A DNA stretch of 64,000 nt from Streptomyces griseiscabiei (GCF_020010925.1 NZ_JAGJBZ010000004.1:641548-705547); one strand, 5' to 3'. Numbered from the stretch's first letter, positions 8,148-17,453 are shown. Numbers and translations are program-made. The notes: generated by a model from the sequence alone, not told the origin.

Positions 8148-9920
8148 TTACTCCTCTGCCCCGTTCCCCCGCTCTGCCTTCTCGTCCGCCTCCTTCTCGC
8201 ACTCCAGGGCCGTCTGCCGGGACGGCCCGCCGTACTGGGAGCTGATCCGGACGTTCCCCGGCTCGTGCACGGTCAGGCGGGTGAACTCCGTGAGGTCGCC
8301 GTCGGACTCGCGGTCGGCGGTGAGGCAGCCGTTGTCGGCCCAGAGCCAGGGGGAGTAGGCGACCCGGACGGTGACCTCGCCGGCCTTCGGCATGTGGACG
8401 ACGAGGTTGGCGCCGTCCGCGCTGACGACGGTGGCCGGCCGGTCGACCAGCGGGGTCGCGTTCTTCACCCGGTAGATCTTCCAGTTGGCGTCCTGCCAGA
8501 GCGGCTCCAGATAGTCCGGCCCGCTGGTCACCAGCGCGTGCTCCAGCTCGGCGGGCCCGTCCGGCTCGCCGTTGACGAGGACGACGAAGCCGACCGCCCA
8601 CTGCGACAGCCACGCCTTGTACGCGGACGGCGTGAACGCGCCCTCGGGCACCTCGGTCCCGCCGTGGCCCTCGTAGAAGAGCCGGCCGCGCTCGACGTCG
8701 GCCTGACGGTTCCAGCCGCGCGCCATGTTGATGTACGGCGCGAGGATGGCGGCCTCCCGGTGGTCGCGGGCCGGGACCACCTCGACGCGGGTCTTCCACG
8801 CGCCCAGCCGCTTCAGCTCCTTCACCACCCCGTCGGTCTTCACCGCCCACTCGGGGACCTTGGTGTTGGTGACGATGTCGGCGGTCGTCTTGCCGGTGAG
8901 CCAGGTCACGGACAGCACCAGGGCCACCGCGCCGGCCACCGTCCGCCGCCGGGGCGTGAACCAGGACAGCGGGAGCCGGTCCTCGGCCGTACGCGCCTCG
9001 CCCCGGTACAGACAGATCGCCAGGGCCGCCGCCGGGCCCGCCAGCTCCAGGAGGCGTTCGACGTTCGTGCCGATGGGGGTGGGGATGAGGTAGCAGAGGA
9101 CCACGCCGAGCGCGTAGATCGCGGCGCTCAGGCGGAGCACCCGCCAGGCGCTCGGCGCGACCAGCACCACCACCGCGCACAGCACGACCGGCGGCCATAT
9201 CCGGCTGAACGCCATGGGCTGCTCGCCCTCGAAGGGGAACAGCAGCGTGGTCACGGCGACCACGGTCACCGGCGGCGCGATCAGCGCCGCCGCCCGGCCC
9301 CACTCACGGCACAGCAGATACGCGGCGCCGACCACGAGGAGGAACAGCCCGGAGACGGGGCTCCCCAGCGTGGACAGCGTCGCGCACACCGCCGCCGCCG
9401 CGAGCTGCCGCCGGCCGCGCCCGCTCAGCACCGCCAGCAGGGCGCCCATCGCGAAGGCCGTGCCCAGCATGAACGTGGAGCGGCCCGACACCACCTGGCA
9501 CCACAGCGAGAACGTCGCCGCCAGCGCGACCGGCACCGGCGCACGTACACCCGTACGAGTGACGACCGCGCCGGCCAGCCAGGACGCGGAGAGCCCCGAC
9601 ACCAGCGTCACGGGGACGACGCCGAGCGCCGCCATCAGATACGGCGAGAGCACGCTGTAGTTCGCCGCGTGCAGCCCCCCGTACCAGAACAGGTTGACCG
9701 CGGAGTCCGGGTACGTCTTCGCGAACTCCGCCCACGCCACCTGGGCCGCCAGGTCGCCGCCGCCGGTCGCGAAGACCGCCCACCACACGAAATACAGCGG
9801 CAGGGCGCACAGGGCGGCCGTGAGAGGGACCCGGTGGCGCTGCCGCCACGGCTCGCGCGACGGCGACGGTTTGTCCGCACGCGAGACCGGTCGTCGTGGG
9901 GTCAGCTCGGCAAAGGCCAC
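8148..9920 (-). CDS. Polytopic membrane protein with extracytoplasmic C-terminal domain
   Basis: A 590-residue protein with a GTG start. A short basic cytoplasmic tail leads into a first helix near residue 33 and about ten further hydrophobic segments up to about 350. The last 230 residues are soluble and probably outside the cell. The topology (helix bundle, short loop with YPDS-x-VN-x-FWYGG near residue 70, large C-terminal domain) recalls GT-C glycosyltransferases, but I see no decisive catalytic motif. Automatic annotation may call such proteins MFS transporters, which the topology does not support. It is monocistronic, bounded by terminators on both sides. Confidence 0.75.
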   Translation of the reverse strand: MAFAELTPRRPVSRADKPSPSREPWRQRHRVPLTAALCALPLYFVWWAVFATGGGDLAAQVAWAEFAKTYPDSAVNLFWYGGLHAANYSVLSPYLMAALGVVPVTLVSGLSASWLAGAVVTRTGVRAPVPVALAATFSLWCQVVSGRSTFMLGTAFAMGALLAVLSGRGRRQLAAAAVCATLSTLGSPVSGLFLLVVGAAYLLCREWGRAAALIAPPVTVVAVTTLLFPFEGEQPMAFSRIWPPVVLCAVVVLVAPSAWRVLRLSAAIYALGVVLCYLIPTPIGTNVERLLELAGPAAALAICLYRGEARTAEDRLPLSWFTPRRRTVAGAVALVLSVTWLTGKTTADIVTNTKVPEWAVKTDGVVKELKRLGAWKTRVEVVPARDHREAAILAPYINMARGWNRQADVERGRLFYEGHGGTEVPEGAFTPSAYKAWLSQWAVGFVVLVNGEPDGPAELEHALVTSGPDYLEPLWQDANWKIYRVKNATPLVDRPATVVSADGANLVVHMPKAGEVTVRVAYSPWLWADNGCLTADRESDGDLTEFTRLTVHEPGNVRISSQYGGPSRQTALECEKEADEKAERGNGAEE

Positions 9921-10024
9921 TGCGGCTCGTCCGTTCCGTTTCGACTCGTGCGGGCGGGTGTTCCTCGTTTGTTGGTGTAGACGCTAATCACCCGCTGACA
10001 GTTGGCCGACAGCAGCCGTGCGAT

Positions 10025-10062
10025 CCGGCACGGCCGTAGGGAAACCCCTACGGCCGTGCCGG
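10025..10062. terminator. Intrinsic terminator hairpin (17-bp stem)
   Basis: A perfect 17-bp stem with an AAAC loop, just after the stop of the MerR-type gene at 10080 on the minus strand and about 100 bp upstream of the next minus-strand gene start. It separates the two transcripts. Confidence 0.85.
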
Positions 10063-10079
10063 TGCGCGCATCACACCGC

Positions 10080-10964
10080 TCAGGATGCGACCGGGAACGC
10101 CACGTCGCACACCGGGTCCTCGGGACCCGCCGCGTCCCAGTCCGCGAAGTAGATCTCGCGGCACGGGCCGGTGACCTCCAGGCCCCGCCCGGCGATCCAC
10201 CGCTCGACCGCCTCGAACGCCGCGAGGATCTGCGGATGTGCCACCTGCGCCTTGCTGATCCGGGTGTACACGAGCCGTCCCGCCGGCTCCACACGCACCC
10301 TCGTCTCCCAGGCCCGCCCGTGCTCCGCCGCCCACGCCCGCGCGGCGCCCTCGTCGGCCACCGGCACACACGCCTCGGCGGGCCCGTCGCTCTCCATGGA
10401 GACCTCGGAGTGGTACACGACGAACGGCGCGCCGGTGGTCCCGCCGCAGGCCGCCGCCCCCTCCTCCAGCCGCCCCAGCGACGCCCCGATCCACGCCGGC
10501 AGCTCGTCGGCGAGGGTGTGCCGTGACTGGGTCAGCAGCACCTGGGGGGCGACATCGACCGTTTCGACGGCGAAAGTCCCGTACGTCTCTTCCATGCCTG
10601 ACTCCGTATGCGTCAACCGTCCACGGAGGTAGGCGACCAGGGTCCGCTGGGACGCGAACCGCTCCTCGGCCCCGGCCCAGTACGCGGCCAGCGCCTCGGC
10701 CGCCCCGGCGCCGTCCCGCTCGCCGAGGTCCACGATCTCGGCGATCCGCGCGAGGGGCATGTCGAGCTGCCGCAACAGGGCCACCAGACGGGCACGTCCG
10801 GACTGCTCGGCCCGGTAGTACCGGTAGCCGTTCGCCTCGTCGACGTACGCCGGCGGGAGCAGTCCCAGCCGGTCGTACAGCCGCAGCGCCTTCGCCGACA
10901 GCCGCGCGCGGGCGGCGAAGGCACCGATGGTGAGCAGATCGTCGTCCATGTCCAGGGGGGTCAC
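10080..10964 (-). CDS. MerR family regulator with GyrI-like effector domain
   Basis: A 294-residue protein from the GTG at 10964, which has GGAGG eight bases upstream; the ATG five codons later lacks such a site. The N-terminal MerR helix-turn-helix is plain (LLTIGAFAARARLSAKALRL, then YDRLGLLPPAY and GYRYY). A helical linker follows to about residue 125. The C-terminal half resembles the GyrI/Rob small-molecule binding domain of BmrR- and TipA-like drug sensors. A MerR-type dyad lies immediately upstream, so the gene probably controls itself. No obvious target transporter is adjacent. Confidence 0.9.
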   Translation of the reverse strand: MTPLDMDDDLLTIGAFAARARLSAKALRLYDRLGLLPPAYVDEANGYRYYRAEQSGRARLVALLRQLDMPLARIAEIVDLGERDGAGAAEALAAYWAGAEERFASQRTLVAYLRGRLTHTESGMEETYGTFAVETVDVAPQVLLTQSRHTLADELPAWIGASLGRLEEGAAACGGTTGAPFVVYHSEVSMESDGPAEACVPVADEGAARAWAAEHGRAWETRVRVEPAGRLVYTRISKAQVAHPQILAAFEAVERWIAGRGLEVTGPCREIYFADWDAAGPEDPVCDVAFPVAS

Positions 10965-11008
10965 CGGGTCATCCTCCGTCACCGGGCGCCTTCCGCCCGG
11001 CGAGAGGG

Positions 11009-11039
11009 ACGGTGCCCCTTGCCCCAGGGGCAAGGTCAA
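11009..11039 (-). promoter_or_regulatory. MerR-type promoter/operator (TTGACC and 19-bp dyad)
   Basis: On the minus strand TTGACC (11039-11034) leads directly into a 19-bp dyad, CCTTGCCCC-T-GGGGCAAGG (11035-11017), ending about 50 bp before the GTG start at 10964. A dyad placed between the -35 box and a weak -10 is the hallmark of MerR-controlled promoters with an over-long spacer. A second small hairpin (10982-11000) lies closer to the start. Confidence 0.7.
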
Positions 11040-11069
11040 CGGTGGCCCTGCGGCAGGCCCCGGCGGGCG

Positions 11070-11576
11070 TCAGCCGATGGCCTTCTCCACGGCGGCGACC
11101 AGCTCCGCCGACCCGGGCTCGGTCTGCGGGGAGAAGCGGGCGACGACCGAGCCGTCACGGCCGATCAGGAACTTCTCGAAGTTCCAGCGGATGTCGCCGG
11201 TGTGGCCCTCGGCGTCCGCGTGGTCCACGAGCCGCTCGTACAGCGTGTGCCGGCCCTCTCCGTTGACCTCGACCTTCTCCGTCAGCGGGAAGGTGACGCC
11301 GTACGTCGCCGAGCAGAACTCCGCGATCTCCTCGGCCGAACCCGGCTCCTGCCCGAGGAACTGGTTGCACGGCACGCCGAGCACGGTGAAGCCCTGCGCG
11401 GCGTAGCGGGCCTGCAGCGCCTCAAGACCGGTGTACTGGGGGGTGAGGCCGCACTTGGAGGCCACGTTCACGACGAGAACGGCCTGGCCGGCGTACTGCG
11501 CGAGGTCCGCGGAGCCGCCCTTCAGGGCGCCGATCTCCACGTCGAGGACGGAGGGGGTGGCGTTGTCTGTAGTCAT
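11070..11576 (-). CDS. Glutathione peroxidase (cysteine type)
   Basis: A 168-residue protein with the complete GPx signature. The peroxidatic cysteine is Cys42 in NVASKCGLTPQY, followed by LGVPCNQFLGQEPG (Cys70, Gln76) and the RWNFEKFL block (Trp131, Asn132). Actinobacteria make mycothiol rather than glutathione, and enzymes of this type generally use thioredoxin to reduce hydroperoxides. Its ATG overlaps the stop of the upstream regulator gene in an ATGA, so the two are translationally coupled. Confidence 0.95.
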   Translation of the reverse strand: MTTDNATPSVLDVEIGALKGGSADLAQYAGQAVLVVNVASKCGLTPQYTGLEALQARYAAQGFTVLGVPCNQFLGQEPGSAEEIAEFCSATYGVTFPLTEKVEVNGEGRHTLYERLVDHADAEGHTGDIRWNFEKFLIGRDGSVVARFSPQTEPGSAELVAAVEKAIG

Positions 11577-12589
11577 AAACGGATGCTATCTCCGGAAGGA
11601 TTTTCGCCCCCGCGAGGGTGCGGAGCGGCCCGCACCAGCACCTCCCCCTCCGCCGTCCGCACATACAGCACCGAGCGGCCCGCCCGCCCCCGCCGGACCA
11701 GCCCGGCGTCCAGCAGCACCCGCAGCTGCCGCCCGACGGAACCGAGGGCCTGCCCGGTCACCGCGCACAGCTGTGTCGTGCTCATCGGGGAGTCGAGGAG
11801 GACGAGGATCCGGGCACGGCTGTCACCGAGGAGGCGGCGGAGGGCGGCGGGCGTGGGGGTCGTATCCATGCCGTTCCCGTCGGCGAGGACGCCCGAGCAG
11901 GGGTAGACGACGGCGTACCGCTCCCCCTCCTCCCACGCCACCCACCCCGTCCGCTGCGGAGTGACCGGCACGAAGACCAGCCGCGCCCCGGAGATCTCAC
12001 GCGGCGGGTACTCGTGCAGATTGACCTGCAGCCGGTTGTCGCCGAGCCACCGCATCCCCGGCCGCATCGCGTCCAGCACCGCCGCCCAGCCGCCCTGCCC
12101 GAGCCGCGCGGTCCGGGCGAGCACATCGGCCTCCAGCACCCGTCGCCGCCGCTCCCAGTACGGCCGTACGGTCTCCTCCCACACATACGTCAGGAGGTCG
12201 GCCGCGCGGCCCGGCAGGTCGTCCCGGCACAGGTCGGCGGGTACGGGGCCGCGCACGGACAGGGCGAGGTGGGCGCGGGCGGCGGCGGGGTCGGTGGCCC
12301 GGACGCGGGCGATCTCGTCGGCGAGGGTCTCGTCCTCGTGCGGTGTGGGCGTGAGGAAGTCGGCGATCCACTCCTTGCCGAGCCCGGCGCGGACGAGCGA
12401 CGCGGTGACGGGATCGCGGGCCAACTCCTTGCGATAGGCGGGCAGATGGGCCGCCAGCCAGGCCTGCTCCCCGGGATGGACGCCCGCCCCCGCGTGCAGC
12501 GTCTTCAGGCTCGCGAACGTCTCCGCGAGCGGCGAGACGACGAACCGGCTCCCGGCGAGCGTGTCGGCGTTGACCTGCCACCAGCCCAT
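11573..12589 (-). CDS. Winged-helix (ArsR-like, DUF5937-type) transcriptional regulator
   Basis: A 338-residue protein starting at the ATG at 12589 with GGGAGG seven bases upstream. The N-terminal two thirds form a helical domain of unknown role. Residues about 245-320 are an ArsR-like winged helix (RRLLGDSRARILVLLDSP, MSTTQLCAVTGQALGSVGRQ, then the LVRRGRAGRSVLYVR wing). This layout matches streptomycete regulators located beside MFS pumps. Here it is divergent from the MFS gene at 12688 and coupled by ATGA overlap to glutathione peroxidase, so it probably controls both. Confidence 0.85.
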   Translation of the reverse strand: MGWWQVNADTLAGSRFVVSPLAETFASLKTLHAGAGVHPGEQAWLAAHLPAYRKELARDPVTASLVRAGLGKEWIADFLTPTPHEDETLADEIARVRATDPAAARAHLALSVRGPVPADLCRDDLPGRAADLLTYVWEETVRPYWERRRRVLEADVLARTARLGQGGWAAVLDAMRPGMRWLGDNRLQVNLHEYPPREISGARLVFVPVTPQRTGWVAWEEGERYAVVYPCSGVLADGNGMDTTPTPAALRRLLGDSRARILVLLDSPMSTTQLCAVTGQALGSVGRQLRVLLDAGLVRRGRAGRSVLYVRTAEGEVLVRAAPHPRGGENPSGDSIRL

Positions 12590-12687
12590 GCGGGCACCTC
12601 CCGTCCCACCCCCCCCGGCTCCGGCGGGGCTTTCGCCTGTGTGCGAAACATTACGGCGGGCGTGCGCCGGACCGGAGGGTCTTGTCC

Positions 12688-13944
12688 ATGCGTAGCTACC
12701 AAGACCTCTTCCGTACACGGGAGTTCACCCCTCTCTTCCTCTCCTCGGCCCTCCAGGTCGCCGCCTCCACGATCGGCGGCCTGGCGCTCGGCACCTCCGT
12801 CTACGCCGCGACCGGCTCCCCGCTCCTCTCCGCCCTCAGCATGTTCGGCCCGTCCCTGGCCCAGGTGGTCGGCGCCACGACCCTGCTCTCGGCGGCGGAC
12901 CGCCTCCCGCCGAGGGCGACGACGACGGGTCTGGCCCTCGTCTTCGCGGCGAGCACGGCGTGCCTCGCGCTGCCCGGCCTGCCGCTGTGGACGGTCTTCG
13001 CGGTGATCGCCGCCCAGGGCCTGGTCGCCTCCCTGGGCGGCGGGGTCCGCTGGGGCCTGCTGAACGAGATCCTCCCGAAGGACGGCTATCTGCTCGGCCG
13101 CTCGGTCTTCAACATGCTGCACGGCCTCACCCAGATCACCGGTTACGCGACCGGCGGCGCCCTGGTGGCACTGCTCTCCCCGTCGATCACGCTGCTGGTG
13201 TCGGCGGCCCTGTACGCGTCGGCGGCCCTGTGCACGGCCCTGGGCCTGACCCGCCGCGCCCCGCGCGCCACCGGCCGCCCGTCCGTCGCCGAGACCTGGC
13301 GCACCAACGCCCGTCTCTGGTCGTCGGCCCCGCGCCGCCGCCTCTACCTGGGCCTGTGGGTCCCCAACGGTCTGGTCGTCGGCTGCGAGTCCCTGTTCAT
13401 CGCGTACGCCCCCGACCGCGCGGGCCTCCTCTTCGCCTGCGCGGCGCTCGGCATGCTGATCGGCGACGTGACGGTGGGCCGCCTCCTCCCGCCCCACACC
13501 CGCGACCGCCTGGCCACCCCCCTCCTTCTGCTCCTGGCCGCCCCCTACCTCCTCTTCGCCCTCACCCCACCGACCCCGATCACGGCGGCCTGCGCCACCC
13601 TCGCCTCCATCGGCTTCGGCGCGAGCCTGATCCAGCAACACCACCTCCTCGCCCGAACCCCACCCGAACTCACCGGCCAGGCGCTCGGGTTGCACTCCTC
13701 CGGCATGCTCACGATGCAGGGCCTGAGCGCGGCCCTGGCAGGCGGCTTGGCCCAACTGACGTCACCGGCCACGGCGATGACCGCGATGGCGGGCGCGTCG
13801 ATGACGGTGACGCTGGGGTTGTGGGCGGCGGGCCGAGGCGACGAGAGGCCGGGCCGCACGTCACAGGACTCATCACAGGAATCGATGCAGGACTCGATCC
13901 GCCCGGACTTCTCCGAGCGTGCCGACGAGTCGCATGCCAACTGA
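12688..13944 (+). CDS. MFS transporter
   Basis: A 418-residue membrane protein with about twelve hydrophobic segments in two bundles and a central loop near residue 195. The ATG at 12688 has GGAGGG eight bases upstream. It resembles drug or metabolite exporters that streptomycetes keep next to ArsR/DUF5937-type regulators; the divergent regulator starts 98 bp away. The last 35 residues are hydrophilic and rich in Ser/Gln/Asp. The substrate is unknown. Confidence 0.88.
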   Translation: MRSYQDLFRTREFTPLFLSSALQVAASTIGGLALGTSVYAATGSPLLSALSMFGPSLAQVVGATTLLSAADRLPPRATTTGLALVFAASTACLALPGLPLWTVFAVIAAQGLVASLGGGVRWGLLNEILPKDGYLLGRSVFNMLHGLTQITGYATGGALVALLSPSITLLVSAALYASAALCTALGLTRRAPRATGRPSVAETWRTNARLWSSAPRRRLYLGLWVPNGLVVGCESLFIAYAPDRAGLLFACAALGMLIGDVTVGRLLPPHTRDRLATPLLLLLAAPYLLFALTPPTPITAACATLASIGFGASLIQQHHLLARTPPELTGQALGLHSSGMLTMQGLSAALAGGLAQLTSPATAMTAMAGASMTVTLGLWAAGRGDERPGRTSQDSSQESMQDSIRPDFSERADESHAN

Positions 13945-13979
13945 GTAGTGTTTCGGACGAGTTGAGCGGAGCGCTGGAC

Positions 13980-14891
13980 TCAGGCCGCGTCCGGGAGGTG
14001 TCGCTGGGCGTCCTGGCGGCAGTCGCGGCAGTGGCTCTGGTCCGTCGAGCGGAAGCCCCGGTCGCAGCCGTCGCAGTTGCGCATGGTCGTGGGGGCCGGG
14101 CCTGTCGGGGGTGGTGTGGTGCTGCTGAAGGAGGCGGGCAGCGGCGTCTCCTTGAGGCGGTAGGCGAGGATGCCGGCCGGGCGGACCAGGAGGTGGTCCG
14201 GGAGCCCTGTGGTGAGGTGGTCGGTGATGTGCGTGGGCAGCAGGCCCGCCGCGAGCCACCGGCCGACGGCCGGGGCGAGGCGGGCGGCCTCCCGTTCGGA
14301 GAGGACGAGGCGGGGGTCGATGTGGCGAAGGCGGGCGAGGACGGCGACGGCTCGGGGGTCGGCGTCGGTGAGCGGGAGGGGTGTCTCGGCCTCGGCCCGC
14401 GCGCGCGGCTCCTCCCGCGTCGTCTCCCGCCGCGCGGTCGCGGTCGCGGGGGAGGGGGCGGGCTGCCGCCGGGGCCCACGCGGCCTGGGCGGCCTGGGTG
14501 GTTCGGGGGTTCCGTCCGGGTCGGGGGTCGGTTCGGGGGCGATGCCGGGGATGTCGTGGAAGTACGTACGGGTGCGGACCTGACCGGTGGTCGTGCGCTC
14601 ACGGCGGCGTTCCAGGTATCCGGCCGCTTCCAGCTCCCTCAGCGCCCGCGAGATGCGGATCTCGCCCTCGTCGAAGTGCGCGCACAGGGCGGCGATGCTC
14701 ACGCAAGTGCCGGTGGGCAGCGAGGAGATGTAGGCCGCGACCCCGACCGTGACCGCGCTGCCGCGCCGCTGCGCGAGGGCGTTGGAGAGCACGGTGAAGT
14801 CGGCCGTCAGCCGGGTGCGTACATGGATCACACCGGAGGTCGGAGCTCCGGCGTCGGCGCGCAGGCGCGCGTTAGACTGCGATTCAGCCAT
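13980..14891 (-). CDS. Helix-turn-helix protein with C-terminal zinc ribbon
   Basis: A 303-residue protein from the ATG at 14891 (GGAAGAAAG upstream). Residues about 20-105 form a winged helix-turn-helix related to replication/segregation-type or GntR-like domains (FTVLSNALAQRRGSAVTVG, ISRALRELEAAGYLERRRER). A proline/arginine-rich linker and a second helical segment follow. The C-terminus carries two CxxC pairs (CDGC and CRDC), a zinc-ribbon signature. This type is frequent in Streptomyces, often in several copies, with no established function. It is divergent from the small operon at 15322. Confidence 0.8.
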   Translation of the reverse strand: MAESQSNARLRADAGAPTSGVIHVRTRLTADFTVLSNALAQRRGSAVTVGVAAYISSLPTGTCVSIAALCAHFDEGEIRISRALRELEAAGYLERRRERTTTGQVRTRTYFHDIPGIAPEPTPDPDGTPEPPRPPRPRGPRRQPAPSPATATARRETTREEPRARAEAETPLPLTDADPRAVAVLARLRHIDPRLVLSEREAARLAPAVGRWLAAGLLPTHITDHLTTGLPDHLLVRPAGILAYRLKETPLPASFSSTTPPPTGPAPTTMRNCDGCDRGFRSTDQSHCRDCRQDAQRHLPDAA

Positions 14892-15321
14892 CGGGAAGGT
14901 GCTTTCTTCCTGGTTGGTCAGGCCCTCGATCGGGATGCCAGTCCCGGCCGGGGGCCGTATCTGTCTTCGGTTGTCGCGGCGAACGTAACCGCCTGCCTCC
15001 CACGCCTGCAAGCCGGTCACCCGGACGGGTGACGCGCCCCTCCTGGCCAGGGAGGGTGGGTGGGCGGGTAGTTCTTTCCCCCGGTTCTTGGGGGAGTCGG
15101 CGGCCCACCGGCCCCTCGTGCACAAGCCCCCGGCGAGCCGTCCCGCCCCGCCGCCCCGCCGCCCCGCCGCCCGGCTCCCGCCCGGTCCTTGCGCGCTGTC
15201 GTACGGGTGTCGCATTGTTCCGCGATTCACCGATGCCATGGCGTGCGGGGGACCGGGCCCGCCATGCTGACGTCCGGCTGAACGTATGCATGTACGTACG
15301 TGTGTGTCTCGGAAGGTACCG
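14892..15321. other. Intergenic stretch, divergent promoters
   Basis: I see no gene in these 430 bp. They hold the promoters of the HTH/zinc-ribbon gene (left) and of the small operon (right). Around 15140-15180 there is a C/G-rich low-complexity tract of CCGCCCCG-like units. Confidence 0.6.
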
Positions 15322-15561
15322 ATGTCCAGAAGGCAACTCTTATCCGTCGTGGTGTTGTTGACGGTTCTCGGGTGGAGCGTGGTGCTCGTCGCCGTCGGCG
15401 AGACGGCCGCGGCAGCCGCCGCGGTCCCCGCGCTCGTGCTCAGCGCGGAACAGGTCGTGACGTCGATGACCACGACGGCGATCACGACCACTGCGGCGGC
15501 CACGACGGCCACGGCCGAGCAACCCGTACGCGTACCGGATGACGAGGAGCGCGCCGGGTGA
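15322..15561 (+). CDS. Small membrane or secreted hypothetical protein
   Basis: A 79-residue protein starting at ATG 15322 with GGAAGG six bases upstream. A basic N-terminus (MSRRQ) is followed by one long hydrophobic segment (about residues 6-28), then an Ala/Thr-rich stretch and an acidic tail. It could be a single-pass membrane protein or a secreted peptide. Its stop overlaps the GTG of the next gene in a GTGA, so the two are coupled. I do not recognise a family. Confidence 0.6.
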   Translation: MSRRQLLSVVVLLTVLGWSVVLVAVGETAAAAAAVPALVLSAEQVVTSMTTTAITTTAAATTATAEQPVRVPDDEERAG

Positions 15562-16614
15562 CCCCGCCGTCCCTGTCGCGGCGGCCCGGTGGGGGCGCGC
15601 CGGCGGGCAAGCCGGGCCGGAAGCTGGGGCCGATAGCCGAGGGCGTGGGCCGGGCGCACCGGGCCTGGCTGGAGCCCCTGCGCAGCCGGTTCCTGGCCAG
15701 CGGGCTGACGATCGGTGAGCTGAGCGACCGTTCGGGCTGGGCCAAGTCGAAGATCTCCGAACTGCTGCGCGGCACGGGCCGTTACCCGCGCTGGGAGATC
15801 ACCTACGGCCTCCTGGACGTCCTCGACGTACCCACCTGGCCGATGCGGCGGCTGTGGATGGCCGCCGCGCTGGAGGCGCGGAAGAAGCCGGACTGGATAG
15901 ACGGCTGCATCCAGAACCATCAGAACCACCAGAACCACCAGAGCCGCCCGCCGCACCCCCCTGGTCAGGACCGGGGCCCGGACCGGCACCCCGGTGCGGG
16001 CCTGTGGGCCGGCGCGGCCGTCCCCCCCGCTGGAGCACCAGGCGTTCACCGAACTCAACCGCGCCCCCTATCTCGCCTACGCCCGCCTCTTCGTGAGCGA
16101 GGCGGAGGCGCGCGAGGTGGTCGCGGAGACGTTCGACGTGCTGTGGTTCCGCTGGGACGAGGCGCTGGCCAGCGCGGACGTGGTGCCGTTCGCGTGGTCG
16201 GTGCTGCGCCGGAGCGTGATGGCCCGCGCCTGTCACACGGACGGCTGCCCCGAACTGGCCCGCACCGCCTTCGACACCGTCGCCCTGAGCCTGGTGTCCA
16301 CGCCCGCGGCGCGGTTCGCGCAGATCGAGGAGTCGATGGGCCTGTTCAAGGCCATCAGCCGACTGCCCGCCCATCAGCTGGACGTCATGGTCCTCACCTA
16401 TCTGCGCGGCATGGACCACGCCGCCGTCGCCGACGTCCTCGGCGTCCCGATCGCCTCGGTCCACACCGCCGACCGCTACGCCCGCAAGACACTGTCCACA
16501 GCTCTCACCACAGCTACAGCTACAGCTACCGATACCGCTACAGCCACCGCCGCAGCCGCCCCTCCGACCCCACCTCTCCACCCCGAGAACGACCTGGGAG
16601 AGACCCCGCGATGA
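15558..16614 (+). pseudogene. HTH / sigma-70 region-4-like regulator, interrupted by a frameshift
   Basis: The first 120 codons encode an XRE-like HTH (LGPIAEGVGRAHRAWLEPLR, then SKISELLRGTGRYPRWEIT). From about 16030 the coding continues one frame over as a sigma-like segment (AFTELNRAPYLAYARLFVSE, VVAETFDVLW, then a region-4-like helix pair ending DVLGVPIASVHTADRYAR). A run of seven C residues at 16022-16028 lies at the change-over; removing one C restores one reading frame. The start overlaps the small gene upstream and the end overlaps the next gene (ATGA at 16611), supporting one original gene. It may be a real mutation, a slippery site, or a sequencing error. Confidence 0.7.
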
Positions 16615-17453
16615 TCCCGACCCCGCCGATGACCCCGATGACCCCGACCGGCCCGCTGGACCAACTCCTCGCCCGCGCCCTGCTCCTCGACGCGCCGCAC
16701 GTCCCGCACGACGTCGTCCCCGGCGCCCGCCGCCCGGACTCCCCGCTGCCGCTGCCGCCGGCCGGCCACCCGGACCGTACGGGCACGACGGCGGCCCGGC
16801 ACCGTACGAGCACGATGGCGGCCCGCGATCTGCGCACCCTGTGCGAGACGGTCCTGGCCCACATCACCCCCGAGTCCCTCCAGGACTTCGTCACCGAGCA
16901 CCTGCCGGAGCCGCCCGGCGCCCGCGTCCTCGGCTGCATCCTCCAGCTCGCCGACGCCGAGGACAGCGCCCGCTCCTGGTGGCAGTACGCGGCCGGCGCG
17001 GGCGACGACCTCGCCTCGTACTGCCTCTACCTCCACCATCTGATCCTCGGCGACACGGAGGCGGCGGCGTGGTGGCGCGAGCAGACGAACATCGCCACCC
17101 GCCCCGCCCCCGAACCCCTGATGGCCGTCCCGGACCCGGGCATCCCCACCGCGTACGACGCCAGCTTCCCCACGGTCCTGCGCGCCCTCTCCCACCTCGA
17201 CCGCGCCACTCCGCCCCGCCGCACCGAACTCGTCGACGCGGTCATGCACTACGTCCCGGAGGCCGTGGCCCTCGGCTACGTCGACAACCCGGACTTCGAA
17301 CTCCCCCTCCCCGGGCCCGACTTCGCCGAGCACATCAGCATCCTGGTGGCCGCCGCCTCGGCCGCGGCCACCTGGATGACACCCCCGCCCCTCCACCCCA
17401 CCTCCCCCCGTCTGCCGCGCCGACCCCGGACAGGGGGAGAGGGAGGCTGGTGA
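16611..17453 (+). CDS. Hypothetical protein, last gene of the HTH/sigma-like operon
   Basis: A 280-residue soluble protein. Its ATG overlaps the upstream stop as ATGA. A Pro/Thr-rich N-terminus of about 70 residues precedes a helical domain (LRTLCETVLAHITPESLQDF, then LQLADAEDSARSWWQYAAGA). This pattern resembles tetratricopeptide-like accessory proteins that accompany streptomycete sigma-like regulators. Its stop TGA abuts the stop of the convergent glycosyltransferase with no base between them. Function unknown. Confidence 0.7.
   Translation: MIPTPPMTPMTPTGPLDQLLARALLLDAPHVPHDVVPGARRPDSPLPLPPAGHPDRTGTTAARHRTSTMAARDLRTLCETVLAHITPESLQDFVTEHLPEPPGARVLGCILQLADAEDSARSWWQYAAGAGDDLASYCLYLHHLILGDTEAAAWWREQTNIATRPAPEPLMAVPDPGIPTAYDASFPTVLRALSHLDRATPPRRTELVDAVMHYVPEAVALGYVDNPDFELPLPGPDFAEHISILVAAASAAATWMTPPPLHPTSPRLPRRPRTGGEGGW

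Noticed and set aside
15994..16614. Sigma-like segment as an independent gene starting at GTG 15994
   Set aside because: No ribosome site precedes that GTG, and overlaps at both ends favour one frameshifted gene; kept as an alternative.
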